Assembly (NCBI GenBank): GCA_045659265.1
Contig: JAZOWO010000092.1
Location: 1-31,943, forward strand
From: UMGS1649 sp045659265
Lineage (GTDB): Bacteria > Bacillota > Clostridia > TANB77 > CAG-465
Length of the DNA: 31,943 nucleotides
Direction: 5' to 3'
Made by a program: the position numbers and the translations under genes. Within the stretch, counting starts at the first letter, position 1. Each line of letters opens with the position of its first letter. Below, in pieces: positions 8,914 through 16,880 of the stretch. The notes beneath the pieces are model-generated. The model was given only the letters and a program-made list of their open reading frames with translations, had not been told where the DNA came from and did not search any database.

Positions 8914-11900
8914 TAATCGTATTCCCCTCCTATTCTACATTGATAGTATACAACCGCACTTGCTGGGCTTGTTTTTCCAAATCTATCTTTTATTGTTACA
9001 TAAATTGCATATGTTACTCCATCACTAAATGAATAACCACAAGATACATCTGTAATTTCAGTATCTGTTGAATGAGTAACTGTATTTGTATTACTTCCAG
9101 CTACATATACTTTCAATTCTGTTCCTATAGCGCCTGCTACTGTTATGCTACCAGCACCAGGTTCGCCTATAGCGACGCCACCTTCTACACTTATTCCATT
9201 TATTGCAACTATTTCAGGTGCGTCCGGTGTTCTTCTATTAATTCTGAATGTTGCAGTTTCTTCAGCATAATTTCCTGCATTATCATAAGTTCTTGCTATA
9301 ATTGAATAGTATTCATCCGCCTCATTAGTTCCGCTAACTGTAGCAGTTGTTCCTTCTGTTTCTGCTTGATGTGAGACACCATCTAATGAAATTTCATATG
9401 TTGTTTTCCATACATCAGATCTAACTCCATCTTTTAATTGATCTACACCTGCTGTTATAGCTCCTGTTACAGTTCCATTTGCCATATATATCGATGACTC
9501 GGTAAATCCTACTGTACCAGCAGTACTTAACGCGATTGATGGTGCCGTTGGCTCTTGAGTATCTATCTTAATTTCTATTTCAGATGTGGTAGAAATTGCC
9601 GCGCCGTTATATGTAGTTAATATTATCTTTTTACCATCGGTATCTTCAGCTATATCCCAATTATCATATGATTCATGCACCCATGCACCTGATGCATTTT
9701 TCTTTAGTGTCTCAATAGTTACATAACTTATTCCACTTATATCATCTGCTTCGTTCTCATGAGATATATATGCTGACGATGTATACCAACCATTTTGACC
9801 TTGAACTGCATTTACAACCGCTGTTGCTGCAGTTGGTGCCGATTTATCTATTCTTATATATTCTTGATAAACTTCTTCGTTTCCTGCTGCATCCGTAGCA
9901 GTAACAGTTAACAATGTAACTCCATCTTTATCAAATGTTATTTGAGTTCCGCTTGGTTTATCTTTAACTTCTATTGGCTCTTCTTCATTAAATTGTGTAG
10001 TATATGAGAAATTATCTATTCCCGAATCTCCTACATCTCCATTTAATGTTACCGTTGCTACTACATCTGAGGAGAACCAAATTGCTTCTTCTTCTTCAAT
10101 TACTCCTTCGGCATTAGGTAATTTGAATTTTTCTTTTGTTCCAGATAATGAAATTATTGGAGTTTTTGGAGCATCTTCATCTATTTTTACTACATGTTCA
10201 AATGTATCTGTTACTCCAGTAGTAGTTGATGTATATACCTTTATAGTATGAACACCATTTCCGTGTAGCACAATATCTAGTATGTCTCCTGAAAACTCTG
10301 TCTTTGACACAGGAGTTGGACCAACAACTTCATAATGTGAAGTTGGACTTTGTGTTACCGAACCAGTATAATGTACTGTTATTCTTGTTTCTACATCTGT
10401 GTGATACCATTCTGTATCATCGTTTTTCTTTAAGCCGCTTATGTTTTCGAAAGTAACAACCGGTGGTTCACCTTTGTCTATTTTAATTTCTCTTGTTACC
10501 ATTGCAACATTTCCAGCTTTATCATAATTCTTAATTGTAACTCTACTTATTCCTGATTCTGTTAATGTAATTGTTCCTGTATAAGTTTTTTCTGAACCAG
10601 TAGCATTTGCACCTTCTATAAGATATGTAGTTTTATCAAAACCACTATGGTTATCCGTTCCAGCTGCAACCTTTATAGTTACATTAGATGTATACCATCC
10701 ACTCGCTGGCGCTGTAGGTATAGTTAATGCTGGTGTAGATGGATTTTCTTTATCTATTTTTATTGTTTTATTTGGGAATGTATATGCATTTCCCGCATAG
10801 TCTTCTGTTTTTAGCTTAACTATAGTTGTTCCGTTTACAGTTACGTTTGCTGCTTCATCTAAATCTGAAGGAGCTAAAGTTTGTGCTCCAGACATTTCTA
10901 CTGTTGTTCTCCAGATTCCTGATGCTACACTTCCTACTGCTACCCCTTCACTTGTTGTTCTTGAAACCCCAGGAGTTTGTCCGGGATCAGACAATCTTGA
11001 AACTACAATTCCTACATCAGATATATACCAACCATTATTACCTTCCATACCATCTAATAATAATCTTGGTTCACTAGGCGCTAATGTATCTCTATCTAAA
11101 TAGAAAATTTCTTGGCTATATTTTTCTGGCATATCTTCTATCCATTTTTCATCTAGATATAGATATCTATTTCCTTGCAAAGCGTGTGAATTAGTATATT
11201 TAAGTTTAACTAATATTGAATCTCCATCTATTGTTACACCATAATCATCTTTCATTTGTTTTGGTGTAAAATATTGTAAAGATACGCTTGCGTTTTCTAG
11301 CTCTTTTTCAACACTTTCTCTTACTACTTTTAATTTATTACTAATAATTGTTACCATTTCTTCTGGTTTTTTAGCAAATCCGGTAAATTGTATTCTAAAG
11401 AATATTTCTTGATTTCTAAACACTATTATTGGATCTGTTGCTATTGCAGAAGCTGCAACAACTTTTGTTTTTAATAATTGTTTCCAATTATATGGTCCTA
11501 ATATTGCAAGTTCTTGGTCTTCAGATTTTGTTGTTACTTCAAACTTAATTGTTTCATCACCAATTGTTAAATCGTGATACATATTTCTACCAAGTCCCGG
11601 TAATACAGATACACTTGCAATTTCTGTTAATGCATCTACCGTAGCAATTCTTACATTGGTTAACTCTATGTTGAAATCATGTTTTGTTCCAACATTGTTT
11701 TTAGTTGTTAAGTTTATATCTGCGTCTATACCAGATAAAACTATATAATTATCTATTACGAATTGTTCTACCGATGATCTACTTGATATGTCTGTAGCAT
11801 CTTTATCAAATAATTCATTACTCTTTACATATGCCCAAGAATCATATGAAAACAAATCATATATATAATCTATTAGATTTGGATGTCTAACTTGTATTTC

Positions 11901-12758
11901 ACTTACATCCTCAAACTTAACTGCTATTGTTATTTTCTTATTCTTTTCTTCTTGTAAATCATATCTATATTTGTATACACTATCTGGTTCTATGTCTTCA
12001 CACATTTCTTTTGGTGTTGCAAATAATGCTCCATAATCTTCTACTATACATTCAATATCTCTTAATTGTTCATTTGACATGAACTCACCAGTTATTGGTC
12101 CTGTTTCATCTTCAATTACATTAATACTATTTTCTGCATTTACTGGAACAGATAATATAACTTTTGGTGTGGCTATTGTTTCTATTGTCATCTTATTATA
12201 TAGTTCCCAGTTTACATTATTAACAGCTCCGCCATATGTTACATCTATAACCTTTGTATCAACAGCTCCCATTAACATGTTATACATAACGCTTCCTGCT
12301 GTTATGTTTGTGTTGTATACCCTTACATATATTTCGTCTTGTTTTTCAAATAAATAAACATTTTGTTTTCTATTTGAATCGTCTACTTCTTCGTTTACCG
12401 CTTTATTTGTTAAATAATCTACTATGTCTTTTGTATTATATAGTTCTAACTCATCAATAAACGTATCTTTTATTACTGTACCTGATGCATTAGTAGCAGG
12501 TATCAAAGTATGCTTGTACGCTTCTAATGTTACTTTATATGTATTACCTGTTGAGGCTAAAGAACTTACAAAAGCTTCATATTGATTTTCTGTTATAAAT
12601 CCATTTGCTCTAATTTCATCTACAAACTTACTAGTTTGTGTTAATACAACATTATATGCTATATTGTCCTGCCTATCTAGTATACTAAATAGTGGTAATA
12701 TTACGATTACCAGAACCATGAATATAGATGCAAATATAATACTTATTGTATCTCTCAT
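8913..12758 (-). CDS. Large pseudopilin-headed protein with tandem Ig-like domains
   Basis: The 1281-aa product starts with a hydrophobic helix (residues ~6-26) and a head whose first 80 residues align without gaps to the 470-aa protein of this cluster (FVD at 45-47, G53, IT, Y60, TGN at 70-72, Y74). From ~550 onward about seven repeats of ~92-110 residues follow, each introduced by a linker like I-D-K-x-x-P-x-x-P (near 554, 664, 757, 857, 966, 1064 and 1174). Several contain N-G-W-Y-T/I-S and D-x-A-G-N, typical of bacterial Ig-like/OmpL47-type surface domains. The last domain has C1240 and C1274, a possible disulfide. The start has AAGGGA 8 bases upstream. Role inferred: a long adhesive or spacer arm carried on a pseudopilin head in the pilus machine. 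Confidence 0.82.
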   Translation of the reverse strand: MRDTISIIFASIFMVLVIVILPLFSILDRQDNIAYNVVLTQTSKFVDEIRANGFITENQYEAFVSSLASTGNTYKVTLEAYKHTLIPATNASGTVIKDTFIDELELYNTKDIVDYLTNKAVNEEVDDSNRKQNVYLFEKQDEIYVRVYNTNITAGSVMYNMLMGAVDTKVIDVTYGGAVNNVNWELYNKMTIETIATPKVILSVPVNAENSINVIEDETGPITGEFMSNEQLRDIECIVEDYGALFATPKEMCEDIEPDSVYKYRYDLQEEKNKKITIAVKFEDVSEIQVRHPNLIDYIYDLFSYDSWAYVKSNELFDKDATDISSRSSVEQFVIDNYIVLSGIDADINLTTKNNVGTKHDFNIELTNVRIATVDALTEIASVSVLPGLGRNMYHDLTIGDETIKFEVTTKSEDQELAILGPYNWKQLLKTKVVAASAIATDPIIVFRNQEIFFRIQFTGFAKKPEEMVTIISNKLKVVRESVEKELENASVSLQYFTPKQMKDDYGVTIDGDSILVKLKYTNSHALQGNRYLYLDEKWIEDMPEKYSQEIFYLDRDTLAPSEPRLLLDGMEGNNGWYISDVGIVVSRLSDPGQTPGVSRTTSEGVAVGSVASGIWRTTVEMSGAQTLAPSDLDEAANVTVNGTTIVKLKTEDYAGNAYTFPNKTIKIDKENPSTPALTIPTAPASGWYTSNVTIKVAAGTDNHSGFDKTTYLIEGANATGSEKTYTGTITLTESGISRVTIKNYDKAGNVAMVTREIKIDKGEPPVVTFENISGLKKNDDTEWYHTDVETRITVHYTGSVTQSPTSHYEVVGPTPVSKTEFSGDILDIVLHGNGVHTIKVYTSTTTGVTDTFEHVVKIDEDAPKTPIISLSGTKEKFKLPNAEGVIEEEEAIWFSSDVVATVTLNGDVGDSGIDNFSYTTQFNEEEPIEVKDKPSGTQITFDKDGVTLLTVTATDAAGNEEVYQEYIRIDKSAPTAATAVVNAVQGQNGWYTSSAYISHENEADDISGISYVTIETLKKNASGAWVHESYDNWDIAEDTDGKKIILTTYNGAAISTTSEIEIKIDTQEPTAPSIALSTAGTVGFTESSIYMANGTVTGAITAGVDQLKDGVRSDVWKTTYEISLDGVSHQAETEGTTATVSGTNEADEYYSIIARTYDNAGNYAEETATFRINRRTPDAPEIVAINGISVEGGVAIGEPGAGSITVAGAIGTELKVYVAGSNTNTVTHSTDTEITDVSCGYSFSDGVTYAIYVTIKDRFGKTSPASAVVYYQCRIGGEYD

Positions 12759-12775
12759 TTATATTTTCCCTTCTA

Positions 12776-13162
12776 CTAATCTTCTCTTATAAATGTATAA
12801 CTTTTTGTTCCTGTACAATCTAATACAAATGTTGCATTTAATTGCGCCATTCCATATTGAGATCCATATGTTTTTATATCTGATGTTGAGCCACCAGATC
12901 TTACCCTTATTGTATATCCAGTAAGTTCGCCTTTAAGTGCTTGACCATATACCGCGTAAACTTCAGCACCTGTGTATGTTCTTTTTTGTATATCTCCAAA
13001 TTCTTGAATTAAGTTTCCGCCTATTTCAGAATCAGCTATTTGTTTTGTATATTCTACCATTCTATTTACTGTTGTCATTAATAACATTCCAATTGAAACT
13101 GCTACCATAAATATCAGGGTATTTACTGCTATTATTACTGCATCATATGCTGAGTTTTCCAC
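12776..13162 (-). CDS. Small pilin-like protein
   Basis: A GTG at 13171 would also open the frame, but it overlaps the ribosome binding site AGGAGG. The next GTG at 13162 lies 8 bases after it and is preferred, giving 128 aa beginning MENSAYDA. A short polar leader is followed by a ~22-residue hydrophobic helix, then a domain with T-Y-T-G-A-E-V, the same G-A-E-V element as in the other small pilin-like proteins of this cluster. Unlike them, it has no Lys/Arg before the hydrophobic stretch (YDA-VII). Probably a minor pilin; no exact family recognised. It lies 17 bases upstream of the 1281-aa gene. Confidence 0.72.
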   Translation of the reverse strand: MENSAYDAVIIAVNTLIFMVAVSIGMLLMTTVNRMVEYTKQIADSEIGGNLIQEFGDIQKRTYTGAEVYAVYGQALKGELTGYTIRVRSGGSTSDIKTYGSQYGMAQLNATFVLDCTGTKSYTFIRED

Positions 13163-13174
13163 GTTATCCACCTC

Positions 13175-13609
13175 CTACTTAAAGTTTATTACTGTTTTAC
13201 CACTTACCTCTTTAACTTCTACTTTATATTTATTAGAAAAAGTAAATGTATGTGTGCCTACTTTTTTATTTTGCTTCAAATACTCTTTTAATAAAGTAGA
13301 CTCCCTTTTTCCTTGAGCTTGTGCTGTAGCTTTTACCGTTGAACTACTTGGATATGTAATTGATTCCACAAGATCCGTAGCATCTTCAAATTTCTTTATT
13401 GTATTTAGCAAGCCCATTCCATTTAATTCTTTTCCATCGTATGTTTGATATATATTCTCAAATCTACCATGAAGTGAAATATCTGTATTTTTTGTTAATT
13501 TATATACTTCCTTAATTTTGCTAAATGAAGCAACTACCAATGTAACAACTACTAATGTTACTATTAATGCCACTGCAAAATTTATAGCTCTTGTTGATGT
13601 GTCGTCCAC
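13175..13609 (-). CDS. Small pilin-like protein, GTG start
   Basis: The 144-aa product starts at a GTG, 7 bases after a strong AGGAGG. The N-terminus is MDDTSTRA-INF followed by ~20 hydrophobic residues, a possible class III-type leader with Arg-Ala before the helix. After an amphipathic helix comes Y-D-G-K-E-L-N-G-M-G-L-L, which lines up with Y-D-G-K-T-L-T-G-A-E-V-I of the main pilins. The C-terminal ~60 residues are basic and beta-rich. It sits between the 470-aa and 128-aa genes with gaps of 14 and 12 bases. Likely a minor pilin or pseudopilin of the system. Confidence 0.72.
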   Translation of the reverse strand: MDDTSTRAINFAVALIVTLVVVTLVVASFSKIKEVYKLTKNTDISLHGRFENIYQTYDGKELNGMGLLNTIKKFEDATDLVESITYPSSSTVKATAQAQGKRESTLLKEYLKQNKKVGTHTFTFSNKYKVEVKEVSGKTVINFK

Positions 13610-13623
13610 TTAGCAACCTCCTT

Positions 13624-15036
13624 TTAATTATAATATAACTTTACATTTCTTACTATTCCGGCAAAGCTTTGTCTAGAGTCACCCACAACACCTTCACCTA
13701 ATCTCCAAATTGTTAAACCTTTGTCGTATTCTTCTGTTTCAGCAACCCTTCTGTCATCCACATAAAGTATCGCTTTGTATTTATATGAATTAGTTGCAAT
13801 TTTTCTTCTTTCTACTCTAACACGTATTTTAGTAAATCCTGTTATTGATACTGGGTATGATAAAATAACTACGTTATCATTTTTACCTGAACCAGTTCTC
13901 TTTAACATACATATTCCATTAGTTCCTATACTTATTTGCATACCCACTGTTGGACTTGTCTTTCTTGTAGTTCCCCATACAAAATTATATTTTTCTATCT
14001 CATCTTGCTTTACCATTGTTCCTACTTTTTGTAAGTCAGTTGTATCAAACGGCCTTGCTTCAAGTTCAAACATATAACCATAACCATCACTAGCATGAGA
14101 AAATTTTATAACTTGGTTATCTGGTACAACCGTTTCTTTATTAAATTCTCTTTCGCCTGGGAAAAAGCTATCTAATCTCATTTGGTATATATCTAAATCA
14201 TCATGTTTCATTTTTTCATAATCTATTTTACCAAACCATCTTGTATTTGTTACAGCTCCACCATAATTTACATATATTCTTGTATTATTTTTTATCGTAT
14301 TTCCAGTTACCATGTTATATATTAATGTTGCTGGAGTTGTGTTTGTATTTCTTATTATTACTGTAAACATATCATCTTTATTCATTGTATATGCATATTT
14401 ACATGTGTTAATTTTCTTTGGAGAAGTTGTTAAGTCCTCTGGGACACCTTCATCTACACAAACAAAATCGTCTGTAGTTGCATCTAACCATAATTTGTTT
14501 TCTAATTCTAATATAGCTTCTATATGTTGCATTGGATATACTTGAGTAGTTGCTTCATATGTTTCAACTATTTTTTCGTATCCAAGTCCTTTATACCAGT
14601 TGTTTAAGAATTCTTCTTTATCTTGCTCTGTAGAATATGGATATATTCCAAATGTATCTGGGTCATCCATACCTACTGCTAAAGCTTCTTCATCAGTCTT
14701 ATCTTTAGCTTGTTTTGAAGTTGTTTTTTCTAATACTAAATTACCCTCTGCATTTTTTTTATAGTATTGCACCATTGGTTCTAACTTTACTTGTTCGTGT
14801 GTCATTGATATATCGTAATGATTTCCTGTTACTGCAAGCTTATTTCTATAATCTGCATACATTTCTTTTGTTATATACCCTTTAGACCTTGCTGTGTCAA
14901 CAAATTCTTGCGTAAATCTTAACGCTAAAACATATGCAACGTCGTCTTTTTTTTCAAAAGCCATATATACTGGAAATATAAACAGTAGAAAGATTGATAC
15001 AAGTACCCCTAGAAAAAATTGTATATTTTCTTCCAT
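13624..15036 (-). CDS. Pseudopilin-headed protein with probable lectin-like C-terminus
   Basis: The 470-aa product has a polar MEENIQ start, a hydrophobic helix (~7-26) and the motif F45-V-D-x-x-R-x-x-G-x-I-T-x-x-x-Y...T-G-N-x-Y74 shared gap-free with the 1281-aa protein. A second shared block, Y-N-M-x-x-G-N/A...V-N/T-Y-G-G-A-V-x-N-x-x-W, follows in the middle. I recall similarly headed proteins in Tad-like loci of other Bacillota, but cannot name a formal family. The last ~170 residues (GTMVKQDEIEKYNFVWG to VRNVKLYYN) have the alternating pattern and Y-V-D-D-R-R...F-x-G-x-V-R-N-V-x-L ending of concanavalin-A/laminin-G-like domains. A sugar-binding role is a guess. The site GGGTGG lies just upstream of the ATG. 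Confidence 0.75.
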   Translation of the reverse strand: MEENIQFFLGVLVSIFLLFIFPVYMAFEKKDDVAYVLALRFTQEFVDTARSKGYITKEMYADYRNKLAVTGNHYDISMTHEQVKLEPMVQYYKKNAEGNLVLEKTTSKQAKDKTDEEALAVGMDDPDTFGIYPYSTEQDKEEFLNNWYKGLGYEKIVETYEATTQVYPMQHIEAILELENKLWLDATTDDFVCVDEGVPEDLTTSPKKINTCKYAYTMNKDDMFTVIIRNTNTTPATLIYNMVTGNTIKNNTRIYVNYGGAVTNTRWFGKIDYEKMKHDDLDIYQMRLDSFFPGEREFNKETVVPDNQVIKFSHASDGYGYMFELEARPFDTTDLQKVGTMVKQDEIEKYNFVWGTTRKTSPTVGMQISIGTNGICMLKRTGSGKNDNVVILSYPVSITGFTKIRVRVERRKIATNSYKYKAILYVDDRRVAETEEYDKGLTIWRLGEGVVGDSRQSFAGIVRNVKLYYN

Positions 15037-15049
15037 TTATAACCACCCT

Positions 15050-15508
15050 TTATAATGAATCTATTGTATAATCTAAATGCACATTTAATGTTGTGTATTC
15101 ACCATTTATTACTTTTTCTACTAGAATTACCCATGATGGATTTATTGTGCTTAGTTTTTTTTCATCTACTATTCCCGCGTCGTCATCAAACCAAGCCACA
15201 TCTATAGCAGGTTTTTGATTTGCTGCACTATTATTATTGCTTATTGAAACAACATTTATAGTTACCTTATCATCATAAGCATACTTTCTAACTAAAGATT
15301 GTAATTCAGCTCCAGATATTTTATCTTCTACTTGATCATGATTCTTAACAATAGAATCAAATGTTTCAGGTATATCCATTTTTAATTGAGCTTGCTTAGA
15401 TATTTCTTTTGCTGCTGTATAATAATTAATTATTAATGTTATAACTAACATTATTACAAACAACGAAAGTGCTATAAAAATCGCTTTTGTTGCGTACTCC
15501 TGTTCCAT
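15050..15508 (-). CDS. Small pilin-like protein
   Basis: The frame also opens at a GTG at 15517, but that codon overlaps the ribosome binding site. The ATG at 15508 sits 8 bases after GGGGG and is preferred, giving 152 aa beginning MEQEYATKA-IF. Lys-Ala followed by ~22 hydrophobic residues resembles a class III prepilin leader. After a helical stretch the motif K-I-S-G-A-E-L-Q lines up with L-T-G-A-E-V-I of the main pilins, and a short beta-rich domain follows. It is separated from the twin pilins by 141 bases holding two hairpins, so its expression may be lower. Probably a minor pilin. Confidence 0.73.
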   Translation of the reverse strand: MEQEYATKAIFIALSLFVIMLVITLIINYYTAAKEISKQAQLKMDIPETFDSIVKNHDQVEDKISGAELQSLVRKYAYDDKVTINVVSISNNNSAANQKPAIDVAWFDDDAGIVDEKKLSTINPSWVILVEKVINGEYTTLNVHLDYTIDSL

Positions 15509-15530
15509 TACGTGCACCCCCTTAAATTAA

Positions 15531-15557
15531 CAAGTATAAAAAGAATTTTTAATTCTT
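15531..15557 (-). terminator. Weak hairpin with T-run before the third pilin-like gene
   Basis: AAGAATT / AATTCTT stem (15541-15547 with 15551-15557), 3-base loop, followed on the minus strand by TTTATAC. All A/T except one G-C pair, so termination would be partial at best. Confidence 0.35.
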
Positions 15558-15599
15558 CTTATATTTATTAATTTTTATATACTAATAAATAGCGTTTTA

Positions 15600-15628
15600 A
15601 GGCATACAATATTAATAATTATATGCCT
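15600..15628 (-). promoter_or_regulatory. Intercistronic hairpin downstream of the twin pilins
   Basis: AGGCATA / TATGCCT stem of 7 bp (15600-15606 with 15622-15628) enclosing a 15-base A/T loop, 21 bases after the second pilin stop. There is no clear T-run (TTAAAACG follows), so it fits an mRNA end-stabilising or processing hairpin, or a leaky terminator, better than a strong terminator. Confidence 0.45.
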
Positions 15629-15649
15629 AAAAACGGGACTTTTATTTAA

Positions 15650-16198
15650 CTATGCAGCTCTTTGAACAAATAGTATACCTACAACTGTATCTGTTGTAGA
15701 ATCTTTAATTACACTGCTATAGAATGTTTTAGATGCGTTTACACCCATATTTCCTGATCCTGTAGCTTGTAATTTTGTTAATGTTGTTCTTACAGTTGTT
15801 CCTGTAAATTCAGTATATCCACCTGTGTAGTAAACACCACCTGGATATGATTGTGTAGCTGTTGGAGCTGTTGCTGTAGATTTGTCTTGTTGTAATTTAG
15901 TATCATCTAATTTATATTTACCAGTATATCCTTTTAATGTACCTACTTGTACAACTATAGACATTTCTGAGCTTTCATATTGTTGGAAAGCGGCTATAAC
16001 TTCTGCACCTGTTAATGTTTTACCATCATATGCAGCTGTTATTTGGTTTTGTAAACCTTTTGTTATACCTGATAATTGTGATTGTGCACTTGTTATCAAG
16101 TTAGTACCCATATTTGATATTAAAAGTACTGATGAAATTATTATGATTGTTATAAATAATCCAACACCAATCATAATCGCTTTTTGTGCGTTATCCAT
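15650..16198 (-). CDS. Pilin, second of a twin pair
   Basis: The 182-aa product starts MDNAQKA-IMIGVG, followed by ~20 hydrophobic residues (ITIIIISSVLLI). Lys-Ala before the helix fits a class III (archaeal/Flp-like) prepilin leader. An amphipathic helix (~30-55) follows, then Y-D-G-K-T-L-T-G-A-E-V, a variable centre, and a conserved end (NASKTFYSSVIKD...VVGILFVQRA). The first 80 residues are identical to the upstream neighbour. The site AGGAGG lies 10 bases before ATG. Its position right after the ATPase and platform genes suggests a major structural subunit of the pilus. Whether it is processed is unknown, since no prepilin peptidase gene is in the window. Confidence 0.8.
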   Translation of the reverse strand: MDNAQKAIMIGVGLFITIIIISSVLLISNMGTNLITSAQSQLSGITKGLQNQITAAYDGKTLTGAEVIAAFQQYESSEMSIVVQVGTLKGYTGKYKLDDTKLQQDKSTATAPTATQSYPGGVYYTGGYTEFTGTTVRTTLTKLQATGSGNMGVNASKTFYSSVIKDSTTDTVVGILFVQRAA

Positions 16199-16782
16199 AT
16201 TATTTTTTTCCTCCTATGTTTTAATTACTATCCTGCTCTTTGTGCAAATAGTATTCCTACAACTGTATCTGTTGTAGCATCTTTAATTACACTGCTATAG
16301 AATGTTTTAGATGCGTTTACACCTAGACCACCAGCTGTAGCTTGTAATTTTGTTAATGTAGTTCTAGAACCTGTACCTGATGATGTAAATTCAGTATATG
16401 TTCCATTGTAGTAAACACCACCTGGGTATGATTGTGTATAACCTGGAGCTGTAGAACCACCTTTATCTGTTTTTAGATTTGCGTCTGTTAATAAATATTT
16501 ACCAGTATATCCTTTTGTACTTGAATTAACTAGTACTATTACAGACATTTCTGAGCTTTCATATTGTTGGAAAGCTGCTATAACTTCTGCACCTGTTAAT
16601 GTTTTACCATCGTATGCAGCTGTTATTTGGTTTTGTAAACCTTTTGTTATACCTGATAATTGTGATTGTGCACTTGTTATCAAGTTAGTACCCATGTTTG
16701 ATATTAAAAGTACTGATGAAATTATTATGATTGTTATGAAAAGTCCAACACCAATCATAATCGCTTTTTGTGCGTTATCCAT
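15959..16782 (-). repeat. Near-identical direct repeat shared by the two pilin genes
   Basis: The first 80 codons of the two pilin genes (15959-16198 and 16543-16782) differ at only about six bases by my reading, and none changes an amino acid. A second similar block lies at the 3' ends. The central parts diverge freely. Such a repeat can recombine to delete or convert one copy. Confidence 0.85.
16228..16782 (-). CDS. Pilin, first of a twin pair
   Basis: The 184-aa product has the same architecture as its neighbour: leader MDNAQKA, hydrophobic helix to ~residue 28, amphipathic helix, Y-D-G-K-T-L-T-G-A-E-V at ~57-67, variable middle (residues ~81-150, with an SSTKGYTGKY and a YPGGVYYNG segment), and conserved tail. 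It follows the platform gene after 97 bases that contain a small hairpin and an A/T palindrome. AGGAGG lies 9 bases before the ATG. It is probably the most strongly expressed gene of the cluster together with its twin. The two could build mixed or alternative filaments. Confidence 0.82.
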   Translation of the reverse strand: MDNAQKAIMIGVGLFITIIIISSVLLISNMGTNLITSAQSQLSGITKGLQNQITAAYDGKTLTGAEVIAAFQQYESSEMSVIVLVNSSTKGYTGKYLLTDANLKTDKGGSTAPGYTQSYPGGVYYNGTYTEFTSSGTGSRTTLTKLQATAGGLGVNASKTFYSSVIKDATTDTVVGILFAQRAG

Positions 16783-16813
16783 TTTTCTTTTCCCTCCTTT
16801 GTATAAATAGATA

Positions 16814-16829
16814 ATATATTATAATATAT
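16814..16829. promoter_or_regulatory. 16-bp A/T palindrome in the pilin leader
   Basis: ATATATTATAATATAT is a perfect palindrome about 30 bases before the first pilin gene. It includes a TATAAT, but I find no -35 hexamer at 16-18 bases, so an internal pilin promoter is possible but not supported. A regulator site or RNA hairpin is equally open. Confidence 0.35.
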
Positions 16830-16864
16830 GTTAAACACATCTCTGTGCATTAACCTATTTTAGT

Positions 16865-16880
16865 AACACCTTCCGGTGTT
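16865..16880 (-). promoter_or_regulatory. Small hairpin at the end of the platform gene
   Basis: AACACC / GGTGTT stem of 6 bp with a GGAA (GNRA-type) loop, starting within the stop codon of the 690-aa gene. ACTAAAATAGG follows on the minus strand instead of a T-run, so it is not a standard terminator. It may protect or delimit the pilin mRNA. Confidence 0.4.

Noticed and set aside
13775..14077. 100-codon plus-strand frame opposite the 470-aa gene
   Set aside because: Antisense to a gene with conserved motifs and no promoter or binding site of its own.
16800..16840. A sigma-A promoter directly in front of the twin pilins
   Set aside because: TATAAT occurs inside an A/T palindrome, but no acceptable -35 lies 16-18 bases upstream.
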